Assembly: GCA_947450115.1 (NCBI GenBank) | Contig: CANFUE010000011.1 | Span: 1-64,000, forward strand | DNA from: Acidimicrobiaceae bacterium | Lineage (GTDB): Bacteria > Actinomycetota > Acidimicrobiia > Acidimicrobiales > Ilumatobacteraceae | Length of the DNA: 64,000 nucleotides | Direction of reading: 5' to 3' | Shown: positions 24,070 through 32,209 of the stretch, one piece after another | Position numbering within the stretch: position 1 is the stretch's first letter | How the letters are laid out: the number at the start of each line of letters is the position of its first letter | Translations under genes and position numbers: made by a program | The notes under the pieces: model-generated | What the model was told of the DNA's origin: nothing | Databases searched by the model: none | The model's input: only the letters and a program-made list of their open reading frames with translations

Positions 24070-26373
24070 ATGTTGAGTTCCCTCGCCCGGTTTTGTGTGC
24101 GCCGCCGTCGCATTGTTGTGTTCGCTATTTGGATTCCCCTCTTTTTCATCGTTGCTGCAATATCTGGCTCCATCAAGGGCAACTTCCGCACCGACTTTGT
24201 TTTGCCCAAGAGTGAGTCCCGCGAAGTTCAAGAGCTACTGCAAAAGGTAAACCCCAACAAAGCCGGCTTTTCCGCAACCGTGGTATTCAAAAGCAATGAA
24301 GGCCTCAATGCACCCGGTCTCAAAGAGGCAATGACCTCATTTCTCACACAAGTAGGCAACATCGAAGGCGTCGACACTGTGAGCCCGTATGACAACCCGC
24401 AGCAGGTGAGCCAATCGGGGAAAATCGCCTTTGCTCGTTTAGACATCAGCAAGCGCAGCCAGGCTGAAGGAATTACCTTCGCCGACAAAGTCCGTGCAAT
24501 GGGCGATACAACTCTCACCAAGGTCAACGGTGTGCAAGTGGCATACGGCGGAGAAATTTTTGCCAAGTTCGCTATGCCAGAAAGCGAAGCGCTCGGCATT
24601 CTTGCCGCCATCATCATTCTCGTTCTTGCCTTTGGTTCGGTACTCGCCATGGGCTTGCCTATTGGTACTGCACTTCTTGGTTTGGGTATTGCCGTCAGCA
24701 CCGTCACCATTTTGAGTCATGCAACTTTGATGCCCGACTTCACAACATCGATGGTGGCAATGGTGGGTCTGGGTGTGGGTATTGACTATGCGTTGTTCAT
24801 CGTTACTCGATACCGCGAAGGCTTACATGCAGGAATGTCTGTTGAGGAAGCAGTGGTTGACGCAGTTGATACAAGCGGTCGTGCCGTTCTGTTTGCCGGC
24901 ACCACTGTCATGATTTCACTTCTCGGCTTGTACATCATGGGGCTGTCATTCGTGCGTGGTCTTGCAACCGGAGCAGCTATTGGTGTTCTCGTGATGATGC
25001 TTGCTTCAATTACTTTGTTGCCAGCACTTCTGGGCATGGTGAAACATCGCATCGATGTCACCACGCGCGCAGCTATTGCTTCACTTTCTGTGCTGGTGCT
25101 TTCTGCATTAGCCGCAATTATTTTCCACTCACTACCAACCTTCCTGCTCGGCCTTGTTGGCGCAGTTGCAATTAATGCGCTGAGTTTTGTATTCCGGTCA
25201 TTGCGCAAACCTATTCCTGTGCGCGTTGCAAAAGCCCGCGAACTCACCTTCTGGTTCCGTTGGAGTCGATTCGTACAACGTCGTCCATGGACCGCACTCA
25301 TTGCCTCTTCTAGTGTTTTGGTACTTCTTTCCATTCCACTTTTTAGTATTCGCCTCGGCTTTGGCGACACAGGCAACCAACCAGAGAAAACAACGGTACG
25401 CAAGGCATACGACCTACTTGCAGAAGGTTTTGGGGCTGGCGTAAACGGACCACTTTTCGTGACCGTTCAAGGCGACACCGCCGCTTCGCCGGAAAAATTA
25501 TTGGCATTTGCAGGCGCTCTCTCCCAGGCAAAAGATGTTGCTTTCGCTACCCCAAGCCCACTCGGCGCAAAAGGGACATCAACACAAATTGATGGCAAGC
25601 CACTTGCGCTCGTGGTGGTCTACCCCAAGAGTTCGCCACAAGAAAAAGAAACCACCCAACTCGTTCATACGCTGCGCGATGAGGTCATTCCCGCTTCCGG
25701 AGTCACCGCAAAAGTCGGTGGGTTTACTGCTGCGAGCGTCGACTTTGCCGACTACATCGGTGGTCGTTTGCCATATCTCATTGGCGCCGTTCTCATTTTG
25801 TCATTCCTCTTATTAATGGCTGTTTTCCACAGCCTTCTCGTTCCTCTCAAAGCAGTAGTCATGAACCTCCTTTCCATCGGTGCGGCATATGGCATGATCG
25901 TGGCCGTCTTCCAATGGGGCTGGGGGAAAGATCTCATCGGGGTGGGCAAGGCTGGGCCCATTGAGTCATGGGCACCCATGATGCTCTTTGCCATTGTCTT
26001 TGGATTATCAATGGACTACGAGGTGTTTTTGCTCTCGCGTATTAAAGAGGAATACGACCGCACCGGCGACAACGCCACCGCTGTTGCCGATGGCCTCGCC
26101 GCCACCGCCCGCGTCATTACGGCAGCCGCACTCATCATGGTGTGCGTGTTTTCCGCCTTCGTTTTGGGGGAAGATCGCCAGCTGAAATTGTTCGGTTTAG
26201 GCATGGCTTTTGCCGTCCTGATTGACGCCACCATTGTGCGTATGGTTTTGGTGCCAGCCACGATGGAACTCCTCGGGGCCCGCAACTGGTGGATTCCGAA
26301 ATGGCTCGACCGCATCCTGCCCAAAATTGACGTAGAGGGTCATCACTACGATTCTGAAAGCCAAGCTGTATAA
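24070..26373 (+). CDS. MMPL/RND family membrane transporter
   Basis: 768 residues in two RND-like halves. Each has a membrane helix, an extracytoplasmic domain and a five-helix bundle. The first bundle carries VGLGVGIDYALFIVTRYREGL and the second has FGLSMDYEVFLLSRIKEEYD; the Asp-Tyr pairs are the proton-relay residues of MMPL proteins. Members export lipids or siderophores in actinobacteria; the cargo here is unknown. I use ATG 24070 (MLSSLARF) preceded by AAAGG, since the longer frame to 23821 overlaps the divergent rsgA gene. Confidence 0.93.
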   Translation: MLSSLARFCVRRRRIVVFAIWIPLFFIVAAISGSIKGNFRTDFVLPKSESREVQELLQKVNPNKAGFSATVVFKSNEGLNAPGLKEAMTSFLTQVGNIEGVDTVSPYDNPQQVSQSGKIAFARLDISKRSQAEGITFADKVRAMGDTTLTKVNGVQVAYGGEIFAKFAMPESEALGILAAIIILVLAFGSVLAMGLPIGTALLGLGIAVSTVTILSHATLMPDFTTSMVAMVGLGVGIDYALFIVTRYREGLHAGMSVEEAVVDAVDTSGRAVLFAGTTVMISLLGLYIMGLSFVRGLATGAAIGVLVMMLASITLLPALLGMVKHRIDVTTRAAIASLSVLVLSALAAIIFHSLPTFLLGLVGAVAINALSFVFRSLRKPIPVRVAKARELTFWFRWSRFVQRRPWTALIASSSVLVLLSIPLFSIRLGFGDTGNQPEKTTVRKAYDLLAEGFGAGVNGPLFVTVQGDTAASPEKLLAFAGALSQAKDVAFATPSPLGAKGTSTQIDGKPLALVVVYPKSSPQEKETTQLVHTLRDEVIPASGVTAKVGGFTAASVDFADYIGGRLPYLIGAVLILSFLLLMAVFHSLLVPLKAVVMNLLSIGAAYGMIVAVFQWGWGKDLIGVGKAGPIESWAPMMLFAIVFGLSMDYEVFLLSRIKEEYDRTGDNATAVADGLAATARVITAAALIMVCVFSAFVLGEDRQLKLFGLGMAFAVLIDATIVRMVLVPATMELLGARNWWIPKWLDRILPKIDVEGHHYDSESQAV

Positions 26374-26420
26374 GGGTTTTATCCCTATGGCTTGACAATG
26401 CCCCCTAAAATGACCTAGCA

Positions 26421-26426
26421 GATACT
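26421..26426 (+). promoter_or_regulatory. -10-like box GATACT before topA
   Basis: GATACT with six bases to ATG 26433, the spacing seen for leaderless genes across the window, though the first base departs from TANNNT. Confidence 0.4.
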
Positions 26427-26432
26427 CACCAT

Positions 26433-29174
26433 ATGGGAAAACCACTCGTCATCGTCGAATCGCCTGCCAAGGCCAAAACCATCTCTCAGTTCCTCGGAAA
26501 CGAGTACATCGTCCGGGCCTCTGTGGGCCATATTGCCGACCTTCCCAGCAAGGGGTTAGCGGTCGATGTCGACAACCATTTTAAGGCTGCCTACGAGCTC
26601 ACCGAGCGCGGCAAGCAGATTGTGAAAGACCTGAAGGCCGACCTGAAGAACGCCACGGTTGTGTATCTCGCAACCGACGAAGACCGCGAGGGTGAGGCCA
26701 TCTCTGCCCACCTCGAGGAATACCTGAAGCCCAAGGTGGAATGCCACCGCATGGTGTTCCACGAAATCACCCGTTCGGCCATTGAGCACGCTGTTGCCCA
26801 CCCCCGCAAGATCGACCGTCACTTGGTTGACGCCGCAGAAACCCGCCGTGTGCTCGACCGTTTATACGGGTATGAACTCTCACCTGTTTTGTGGCGGCGT
26901 GTGAACCGGGGTCTCTCGGCTGGTCGTGTGCAAAGCCCCGCGTTGCGCCTCATTGTGGAACGTGAACGCGAACGTATTGCGTTCAACTCAGCTGCCTATT
27001 TCGACATTGACGCGCTCGCCGATACTGCTCCGCAGTTCACCGCACGACTCATCGCACTCAACTCATTACGCATTGCAACGGGTAAAGACTTCGACAGCAA
27101 TGGTGTCGCGAAAAGCGATGTGGTTGTTGTCAATGAAAAACAGGGTCAAGAACTTCTTGCAGGCCTCACCGGCAAGTCACTCACTGTTACCAGCGTGGAA
27201 GATAAGCCATATCGCTCATCGCCCAAAGCACCATTCATGACCAGCACCTTGCAACAAGAAGCGGGCCGCAAACTACGCCTCTCTGGTCGCCAAGTAATGA
27301 GCATTGCTCAAAGCTTGTACGAAAACGGATTCATTACTTACATGCGTACCGACTCGGTTACTTTGAGTGCCGATGCAATGGGTGAAGTGCGCGACACCAT
27401 TCGCAGCACATATGGCAATGAAGCACTTTCATCGTCACCACGTATTTTCAATTCGAAAATTAAAAATGCACAAGAAGCACACGAAGCCATTCGCCCTACT
27501 TTGCCAATGCGCGCCCCAGAGCAAGTGGAAAGCAGCTTCAAGTCAAAACAAGAAGCCGCGCTCTACCGTCTCATTTGGCAGCGCACACTTGCTTCGCAAA
27601 TGGCCGACGCAACAGGCGTCACCGTGAGCGTGCGTTTGGAAGTAACAGCATCCGACGCGGCTTCTTCGCGTTGCGAGTTTTCCGCGAGTGGCACCACCAT
27701 TAACTTCAAGGGCTATCGCATGGCCTATGAAGATCTTCCCGATGACGATGCAACAGACGACGATAAAGCCGATGCGAAAAATGACGAGTCGGTGCTACTG
27801 CCACCAATGAAGGCCGGGCAATCTATTTCTGTTGCGCAGTACACCAGTAATTCACATGCAACATCACCACCAGCGCGATACACCGAAGCATCGCTTGTGA
27901 AAAAACTTGAAGAACTTGGTATTGGCCGTCCATCAACATGGGCTTCCATTATTTCCACCATGGTCGACCGTGGTGACTACCTGCGTAAAAAAGGAACTGC
28001 ACTTGTTCCTACTTGGACAGCCTTCTCTGTTATTCGATTGTTAGAAGATCACTTCGGCACCCTTGTTGACTACGGCTTCACCGCCTCGGTGGAAGAAGAC
28101 CTCGACGCCATTGCTCGCGGCGAACAAGGTCGCGAAGCCTGGTTGCAACACTTTTACTTTGGTGCTCTCGACCACAACGGCAACGAAGTAGCCAACGACC
28201 TCGGCTTGAAGCGCATCGTTGCCAACAACCTCGACGAAATTGATGCCGCTGCAATTAACACCTTTATATTGGGCAAGAACCCTGCTGACGGTGAAGACGT
28301 CTTTGTGAAGCCAGGAAAATTTGGCCCATACGTACGCAGCTTGGAAAACACTGCCGGTGTTCCCGACACCATGACCCCGGAAGATCTCACGTTGGAAGTT
28401 GCCTTGCAACTTCTTGCCGCACCTAAGGGCGACGAGCCCATTGGTCAAAAAGATGGCTTGCCTGTCTTTGCCAAAACTGGTCGCTTCGGTGCATACGTGC
28501 AATGGGGAACTCCCGACAACTTGCCACCTGGTTTAGAAAAACCAAAAATGGTCTCGCTCTTTGACACCATGAATGTTGAACGCCTCAGCATGAAAGATGC
28601 AGAGGACCTGCTCTCACTCCCGCGAACAGTGGGCCACGACCCAGCAGACGGTGAAATCATCACCTCTCAAAACGGTCGCTTTGGCCCCTACATTTCAAAA
28701 GGTAAAGACAGCCGTACTCTGCAAAATCAAGAGCAAATTCTCACCATCACTTTGGAAGAAGCTCTCGCACTACTGGCAACACCTCGAGTATTTGGTCGCG
28801 GGCGCGCTGCGCCGAAACCGCCGCTCAAAGAATTCGGCAACGACCCCGTCAGCGGAAAGCTTGTTGTTGCAAAAGATGGCCGCTTTGGCGAATACGTCAC
28901 AGACGGTGAAACCAACGCCGGCTTGAAGCGTGGCGACATTTTGCAAGACATGAACCCCGAGCGGGCATATGAACTCTTGCAACTGCGCCGTGAATATATA
29001 GAGGAAAACGGTGGCGCGCCGAAGAAGCGCGGTGCAAAGAAAGTTGCGGCGAAGAAAGCTCCTGCTAAGAAAGCAGCTGCGAAAAAAGCCCCAGCAAAAA
29101 AGGCCACGGCTAAAAAAGCAACCGTGAAAAAAGCCGCTGCAAAAAAACCCGCAAAGAGCACCGACGATTCATGA
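26433..29174 (+). CDS. topA: DNA topoisomerase I
   Basis: 913 residues of type IA topoisomerase. The Toprim domain begins LVIVESPAKAKTI and has ATDEDREGEAI; the active-site Tyr303 lies in GFITYMRTDSVTLS. The C-terminus has no zinc fingers but four repeats of a small domain with motifs such as KFGPYVRS, RFGAYVQW, RFGPYISK and RFGEYVTD, then a Lys/Ala-rich tail of about 48 residues. This layout is typical of actinobacterial TopA; the tail aids processivity and DNA binding. It leads an operon with tmk and holB through ATGA overlaps. Confidence 0.97.
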   Translation: MGKPLVIVESPAKAKTISQFLGNEYIVRASVGHIADLPSKGLAVDVDNHFKAAYELTERGKQIVKDLKADLKNATVVYLATDEDREGEAISAHLEEYLKPKVECHRMVFHEITRSAIEHAVAHPRKIDRHLVDAAETRRVLDRLYGYELSPVLWRRVNRGLSAGRVQSPALRLIVERERERIAFNSAAYFDIDALADTAPQFTARLIALNSLRIATGKDFDSNGVAKSDVVVVNEKQGQELLAGLTGKSLTVTSVEDKPYRSSPKAPFMTSTLQQEAGRKLRLSGRQVMSIAQSLYENGFITYMRTDSVTLSADAMGEVRDTIRSTYGNEALSSSPRIFNSKIKNAQEAHEAIRPTLPMRAPEQVESSFKSKQEAALYRLIWQRTLASQMADATGVTVSVRLEVTASDAASSRCEFSASGTTINFKGYRMAYEDLPDDDATDDDKADAKNDESVLLPPMKAGQSISVAQYTSNSHATSPPARYTEASLVKKLEELGIGRPSTWASIISTMVDRGDYLRKKGTALVPTWTAFSVIRLLEDHFGTLVDYGFTASVEEDLDAIARGEQGREAWLQHFYFGALDHNGNEVANDLGLKRIVANNLDEIDAAAINTFILGKNPADGEDVFVKPGKFGPYVRSLENTAGVPDTMTPEDLTLEVALQLLAAPKGDEPIGQKDGLPVFAKTGRFGAYVQWGTPDNLPPGLEKPKMVSLFDTMNVERLSMKDAEDLLSLPRTVGHDPADGEIITSQNGRFGPYISKGKDSRTLQNQEQILTITLEEALALLATPRVFGRGRAAPKPPLKEFGNDPVSGKLVVAKDGRFGEYVTDGETNAGLKRGDILQDMNPERAYELLQLRREYIEENGGAPKKRGAKKVAAKKAPAKKAAAKKAPAKKATAKKATVKKAAAKKPAKSTDDS

Positions 29175-29794
29175 CCACTCGCGGCACCTACATTGCCTTT
29201 GAAGGGCTAGAAGGTTGCGGCAAGAGCACGCACGTCACTCGCCTTGCGGAAAAGATCAACGCTGTTGCCACTCGTGAACCAGGTGGCACACGTATTGGTG
29301 CTTTGCTGCGCGGCATTTTGGCCGACCCAGAAAATACCGATCTCAACTCACGCACTGAACTCCTACTCATGACCGCCGACCGTGCACAACACATGAGTGA
29401 ACTTGTTGAACCCACACTCCAACGTGGCCAACATGTGGTGAGCGACCGCAGCGTGTACTCCACACTCGCCTACCAGGGTTACGGCCGTGGTCTCAATGTA
29501 GACACATTGCTCAGCATCAACACTTGGGCGCTCAATAACGTGCTCCCCGACATTGTGGTGTGGATCCAAATTTCTACCGAAGAAGCAAACACCCGATTAG
29601 CTAAACGCGACCTCGACCGCTTTGAGCGTGAAGGGGCCGACTTCTTTGCCCGCATCGGCGCAGGTTTTGCTGAACTCGCCGCAAAAGACCCCGCACGTTG
29701 GATACTCATTGACGGCCTCGAGCCAAAAGACGTTGTGGAAGAAAAAATATTTGCCGCGGTAGTGGCACATCCGTCCTTTACATTGCACTCATGA
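29171..29794 (+). CDS. tmk: Thymidylate kinase
   Basis: 207 residues. The P-loop is FEGLEGCGKSTH, the DRX motif is VSDRSVYSTLAYQGYGRG, TREPGGTRIG is the substrate loop, and the LID region is near RDLDRFEREG. It converts dTMP to dTDP. The ATG overlaps the topA stop by four bases, and its own stop overlaps the holB start in the same way, so these three DNA-metabolism genes are translated together. Confidence 0.96.
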   Translation: MTTRGTYIAFEGLEGCGKSTHVTRLAEKINAVATREPGGTRIGALLRGILADPENTDLNSRTELLLMTADRAQHMSELVEPTLQRGQHVVSDRSVYSTLAYQGYGRGLNVDTLLSINTWALNNVLPDIVVWIQISTEEANTRLAKRDLDRFEREGADFFARIGAGFAELAAKDPARWILIDGLEPKDVVEEKIFAAVVAHPSFTLHS

Positions 29795-30870
29795 GCAACG
29801 CCTCGGTGAGTTCAATGTGGGATGCCGTCATTGGTCAGCCCCACGCTGTTGAACTTCTGCAACGCCTCACCGAGCACCCGGTACATGGTTTTCTCCTCGT
29901 TGGCCCCGAAGGCTGCGGCAAAGATGAAGCCGCTCGCGCATTTGCCACCACCCTGCTCACTGGTGCAGCCGACCCCACAACGCGTGAAGGTCGCCTCATT
30001 GCACAACAAGGTTTTGCCGACGTGCATGAAATTTGGCGTGAGGGTGCATCTATCTCTGCCGAGATGGCACAAGACATTGTCGAGTCTGCATCGCGCAGCC
30101 CCATCGAGTCATCGCACAAAATCATCATCTTGCATGAAGTGCATCTCATGGCCGAAGCAGCTGTGGTTCGCTTGCTCAAAACATTTGAAGAACCCACTGC
30201 ACATGTTGTTTTCATTCTTCTTGCCGACTCGCTCGTACCAAGCCTCGTCACTGTTGCTTCTCGCTGTGTTGTCGTTCAATTCGGCGAAGTCAGCGCCGAC
30301 ATCATTGAAGCTCAACTTATTTCTGAAGGCATTGCACAAGCCACTGCACAATCTGCCTCACATGGCGCAGCCGGCAGCATTGAGCGTGCACGACTTCTCG
30401 CAAAAGATGGTGCATATGCAGCACGCCGCTTAGCATTTAGCAGCGTTCCCACGTCGCTCGATGGTTCTGGTTCAGTTGCTCTTGCACTTGTCGACGACAT
30501 TGTGCAACGCATTGAAGCCGCAACGGTTCCGCTCGAAGAACAACACAAACTAGAAATTGAAGAACTTGAAAAGCGTGTGAAAGCAACTGGCGAACGTGGC
30601 AGTGGTCGTAAGGCTCTCCTTGAAGCCCACAAGCGTCAATTGCGTCGTTTCCGCAGTGATGAACTGCGCAGCGGGCTCGCCGTACTTGCTGGTGTGTACC
30701 GCGACGCAATGTCGCATGCCCACAATGCACACAAAACGCACGACTACGCCGAAGCAGTTGCACACGTCCACACCGCCATGCACAACCTTGGGCTGAACGC
30801 CAACGAAACCCTTCTTTTGCAATCCCTTTTCCTACGCCTCCCCATTGTGCGCGGCGCAGAACTTTCGTAG
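29791..30870 (+). CDS. holB: DNA polymerase III subunit delta'
   Basis: 359 residues of clamp-loader AAA+ fold: IGQPHAVELLQRLTEHPVHGF, P-loop-like VGPEGCGKDEAA, ILHEVHLMAEAAVVRLLKTFEEP and the sensor region TVASRCVVVQFG. The P-loop Thr/Ser after Lys is Asp, and the SRC motif is kept (SRCVV), consistent with a non-ATPase delta' subunit with an arginine finger. The C-terminal half contains a charged helix not seen in short homologues. Position after tmk is the usual gene order. Confidence 0.92.
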   Translation: MSNASVSSMWDAVIGQPHAVELLQRLTEHPVHGFLLVGPEGCGKDEAARAFATTLLTGAADPTTREGRLIAQQGFADVHEIWREGASISAEMAQDIVESASRSPIESSHKIIILHEVHLMAEAAVVRLLKTFEEPTAHVVFILLADSLVPSLVTVASRCVVVQFGEVSADIIEAQLISEGIAQATAQSASHGAAGSIERARLLAKDGAYAARRLAFSSVPTSLDGSGSVALALVDDIVQRIEAATVPLEEQHKLEIEELEKRVKATGERGSGRKALLEAHKRQLRRFRSDELRSGLAVLAGVYRDAMSHAHNAHKTHDYAEAVAHVHTAMHNLGLNANETLLLQSLFLRLPIVRGAELS

Positions 30871-30890
30871 TTTTCACGCAGGAATTTTTT

Positions 30891-30908
30891 GGTATCTTTA
30901 TAGATACC
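30891..30908. promoter_or_regulatory. Operator-like palindrome at the HTH gene start
   Basis: GGTATCT-TTAT-AGATACC has perfect seven-base arms and ends directly at the ATG of the HTH gene. A TATCTT box lies inside its left arm. It is a natural site for autoregulation by the HTH protein. Confidence 0.6.
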
Positions 30909-31232
30909 ATGAATATTCACCTTGCCATGAGAACAGCTCGCCAGCAATCGGGTCTCACATTGCGCGAACTGGCAAATCGCGCCAACACCTCACACTCTGC
31001 TCTTGCCGCTTACGAATCGGGAAGCAAGATACCGAATGTAGAGACGTTTGAACGCATCATCACTGCTGCAGGTTTCGCCATTGATATTCATCTTGAAAAA
31101 CGAATGCGCCAACACAGCAGTTCAGCATCTTCCAAGGGTAAAGAACTCGAACAGGTGCTAGAGCTGGCCCAACAGTTTCCCTCACGAGCAAACAAAAATC
31201 ACAAGATGCCAATATTTGGAAAAAACAAATGA
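30909..31232 (+). CDS. XRE-family HTH regulator, probable antitoxin or repressor partner
   Basis: 107 residues. The helix-turn-helix covers about 5-60 (LAMRTARQQSGLTLRELANRANTS, then ALAAYESGSKIPNVETFERII), followed by a helix and a basic tail rich in Gln, Lys and Asn. It has no catalytic domain. The ATG abuts an 18-base palindrome, and the stop overlaps the nucleotidyltransferase ATG (ATGA). This order and coupling are those of HTH-nucleotidyltransferase toxin-antitoxin or AbiE-like modules. The tail could contact the partner protein. Calling it an antitoxin is inference. Confidence 0.8.
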   Translation: MNIHLAMRTARQQSGLTLRELANRANTSHSALAAYESGSKIPNVETFERIITAAGFAIDIHLEKRMRQHSSSASSKGKELEQVLELAQQFPSRANKNHKMPIFGKNK

Positions 31233-31768
31233 CTTCATTGCAATCGCAGATGGTGCAATTACATAAATCGCTTGCTCGTAAAAATATTCCACATGCATTT
31301 GGAGGGGCACTCGCCCTTGCTTGGTGTACTCAGCAAGCCCGTGGAACGATTGATATCGATATCAACATTTTCATTTCCACTGAAGAGATTGATTTACTCA
31401 CATCAGCACTACCGAAGGCCATTGGTACCTCAGAAGGAAACCTCAAGAATCTTCATCGTGATGGTCAAACACGGTTGATGTGGAATGACACTCCGTTAGA
31501 TATCTTCTTAAACACCACTACATTTCATGCGCAAGCAGCACAACGCATACGGTATGAAACCTTTGCCGGGGTAGAGCTTCCATTTCTTGCATGTCGCGAT
31601 CTTGCTGTCTTCAAGACCTTTTTTAATCGCACCCGTGACTGGGCTGATTTAGAGGAAATGCATGCGGCAGGAACCCTCGATGTTCGTGCAGTCACCACCG
31701 AACTCCTTGAATTTCTGGGGGAAGGCGACCCGCGAATCATGCGCCTTCGCCTCTTGACGATAAAGTGA
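31229..31768 (+). CDS. AbiEii-like nucleotidyltransferase, putative toxin
   Basis: 179 residues of the minimal nucleotidyltransferase fold. Gly25-Gly26 in HAFGGALAL and the metal-binding Asp42-x-Asp44 in GTIDIDINIF fit the GG/GS...DxD pattern of DNA polymerase beta-like enzymes. PLDIFLNTT probably supplies the third acidic residue, and LACRDLAVFKTFFNRTRDWADLEEM matches the AbiEii/DUF6036 helical half. Such proteins can modify tRNAs or proteins and act as toxins neutralised by the gene upstream. There is no known close named family. It ends 7 bases before a tRNA-Thr gene. Confidence 0.75.
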   Translation: MTSLQSQMVQLHKSLARKNIPHAFGGALALAWCTQQARGTIDIDINIFISTEEIDLLTSALPKAIGTSEGNLKNLHRDGQTRLMWNDTPLDIFLNTTTFHAQAAQRIRYETFAGVELPFLACRDLAVFKTFFNRTRDWADLEEMHAAGTLDVRAVTTELLEFLGEGDPRIMRLRLLTIK

Positions 31769-31775
31769 AGTCCTT

Positions 31776-31851
31776 GCCCAGGTAGCTCAGTCGGTAGAGC
31801 AACGCACTCGTAATGCGTAGGTCGTGAGTTCGATTCTCATCTTGGGCTCCA
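31776..31851 (+). tRNA. tRNA-Thr (anticodon CGU)
   Basis: 76 nucleotides with encoded CCA. The acceptor GCCCAGG pairs with CTTGGGC, the D arm is GCTC/GAGC, the anticodon loop is CTCGTAA (CGU, reading ACG threonine) on an ACGCA/TGCGT stem, and the T arm is GTGAG-TTCGATT-CTCAT. The last 29 bases include a 27-base stretch repeated downstream. Confidence 0.95.
31823..31849 (+). repeat. Direct repeat copy 1 (3' end of tRNA-Thr)
   Basis: 27 bases from the tRNA variable loop to the discriminator base recur at 32158-32184 with one mismatch (T to C in the T arm). Placement at a tRNA 3' end is typical of integrase attachment sites. Confidence 0.7.
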
Positions 31852-31905
31852 TTGTTTCCTACTAGTCTTTGGTTTCACAGAAACGTCTGTGGCTAGGGAG
31901 AACAT

Positions 31906-32142
31906 ATGCAAAATCGGAAAGTTCGTGGGTTGTACGTGGTTTTAGGCGGCATCATTTTTGCCATCCTTCCCCTATCGGTCGCTCTTATTGCATCAATATT
32001 CGTTAAGGATGCAATGAATGAAGGATCGAGTTCTTTTGGAGTATTGCCCTGGTCCACCTTTATCACTGCGCCAATTGGCGCTGTTGCCGTATTGATTGGT
32101 CTCATTATTGGCTTCGTTAACTTAGTGAAGCGCAAGAGCTAA
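31906..32142 (+). CDS. Small two-helix membrane protein, unknown function
   Basis: 78 residues: a basic N-terminus (MQNRKVRG), a hydrophobic helix (about 9-31), a short loop with SSSFGVLPW, a second helix (about 50-72) and a basic end (VKRKS). An AGGGAG ribosome site precedes the ATG. It is the only gene between the tRNA-Thr and the repeated tRNA fragment. It is not recognisable as a known holin or toxin, although the size and layout would allow either. Function unknown. Confidence 0.6.
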   Translation: MQNRKVRGLYVVLGGIIFAILPLSVALIASIFVKDAMNEGSSSFGVLPWSTFITAPIGAVAVLIGLIIGFVNLVKRKS

Positions 32143-32145
32143 GCG

Positions 32146-32184
32146 CGATTTGTAAACCGTGAGTTCGATTCCCATCTTGGGCTC
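32146..32184 (+). pseudogene. tRNA-Thr 3' fragment (direct repeat copy 2)
   Basis: Contains TTTGTAAACC, the 3' side of a tRNA-Thr anticodon arm with a UGU-type anticodon, joined straight to GTGAGTTCGATTCCCAT and CTTGGGCTC. The 5' half, the variable loop and CCA are missing. 32158-32184 matches 31823-31849 in 26 of 27 bases. It is either a remnant attachment site or a broken second tRNA-Thr. Confidence 0.7.
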
Positions 32185-32209
32185 TAGGTCAATCCTTTGA
32201 TGGTAAACG

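Noticed and set aside
26392-26411. TTGACA with TAAAAT as a promoter for topA
   Set aside because: The spacer is eight bases instead of about 17, so the pair cannot act as -35 and -10.
29020-29170. Simple-repeat DNA at the 3' end of topA
   Set aside because: It is the coding sequence for the Lys/Ala-rich tail usual in actinobacterial topoisomerase I, not an independent repeat element.
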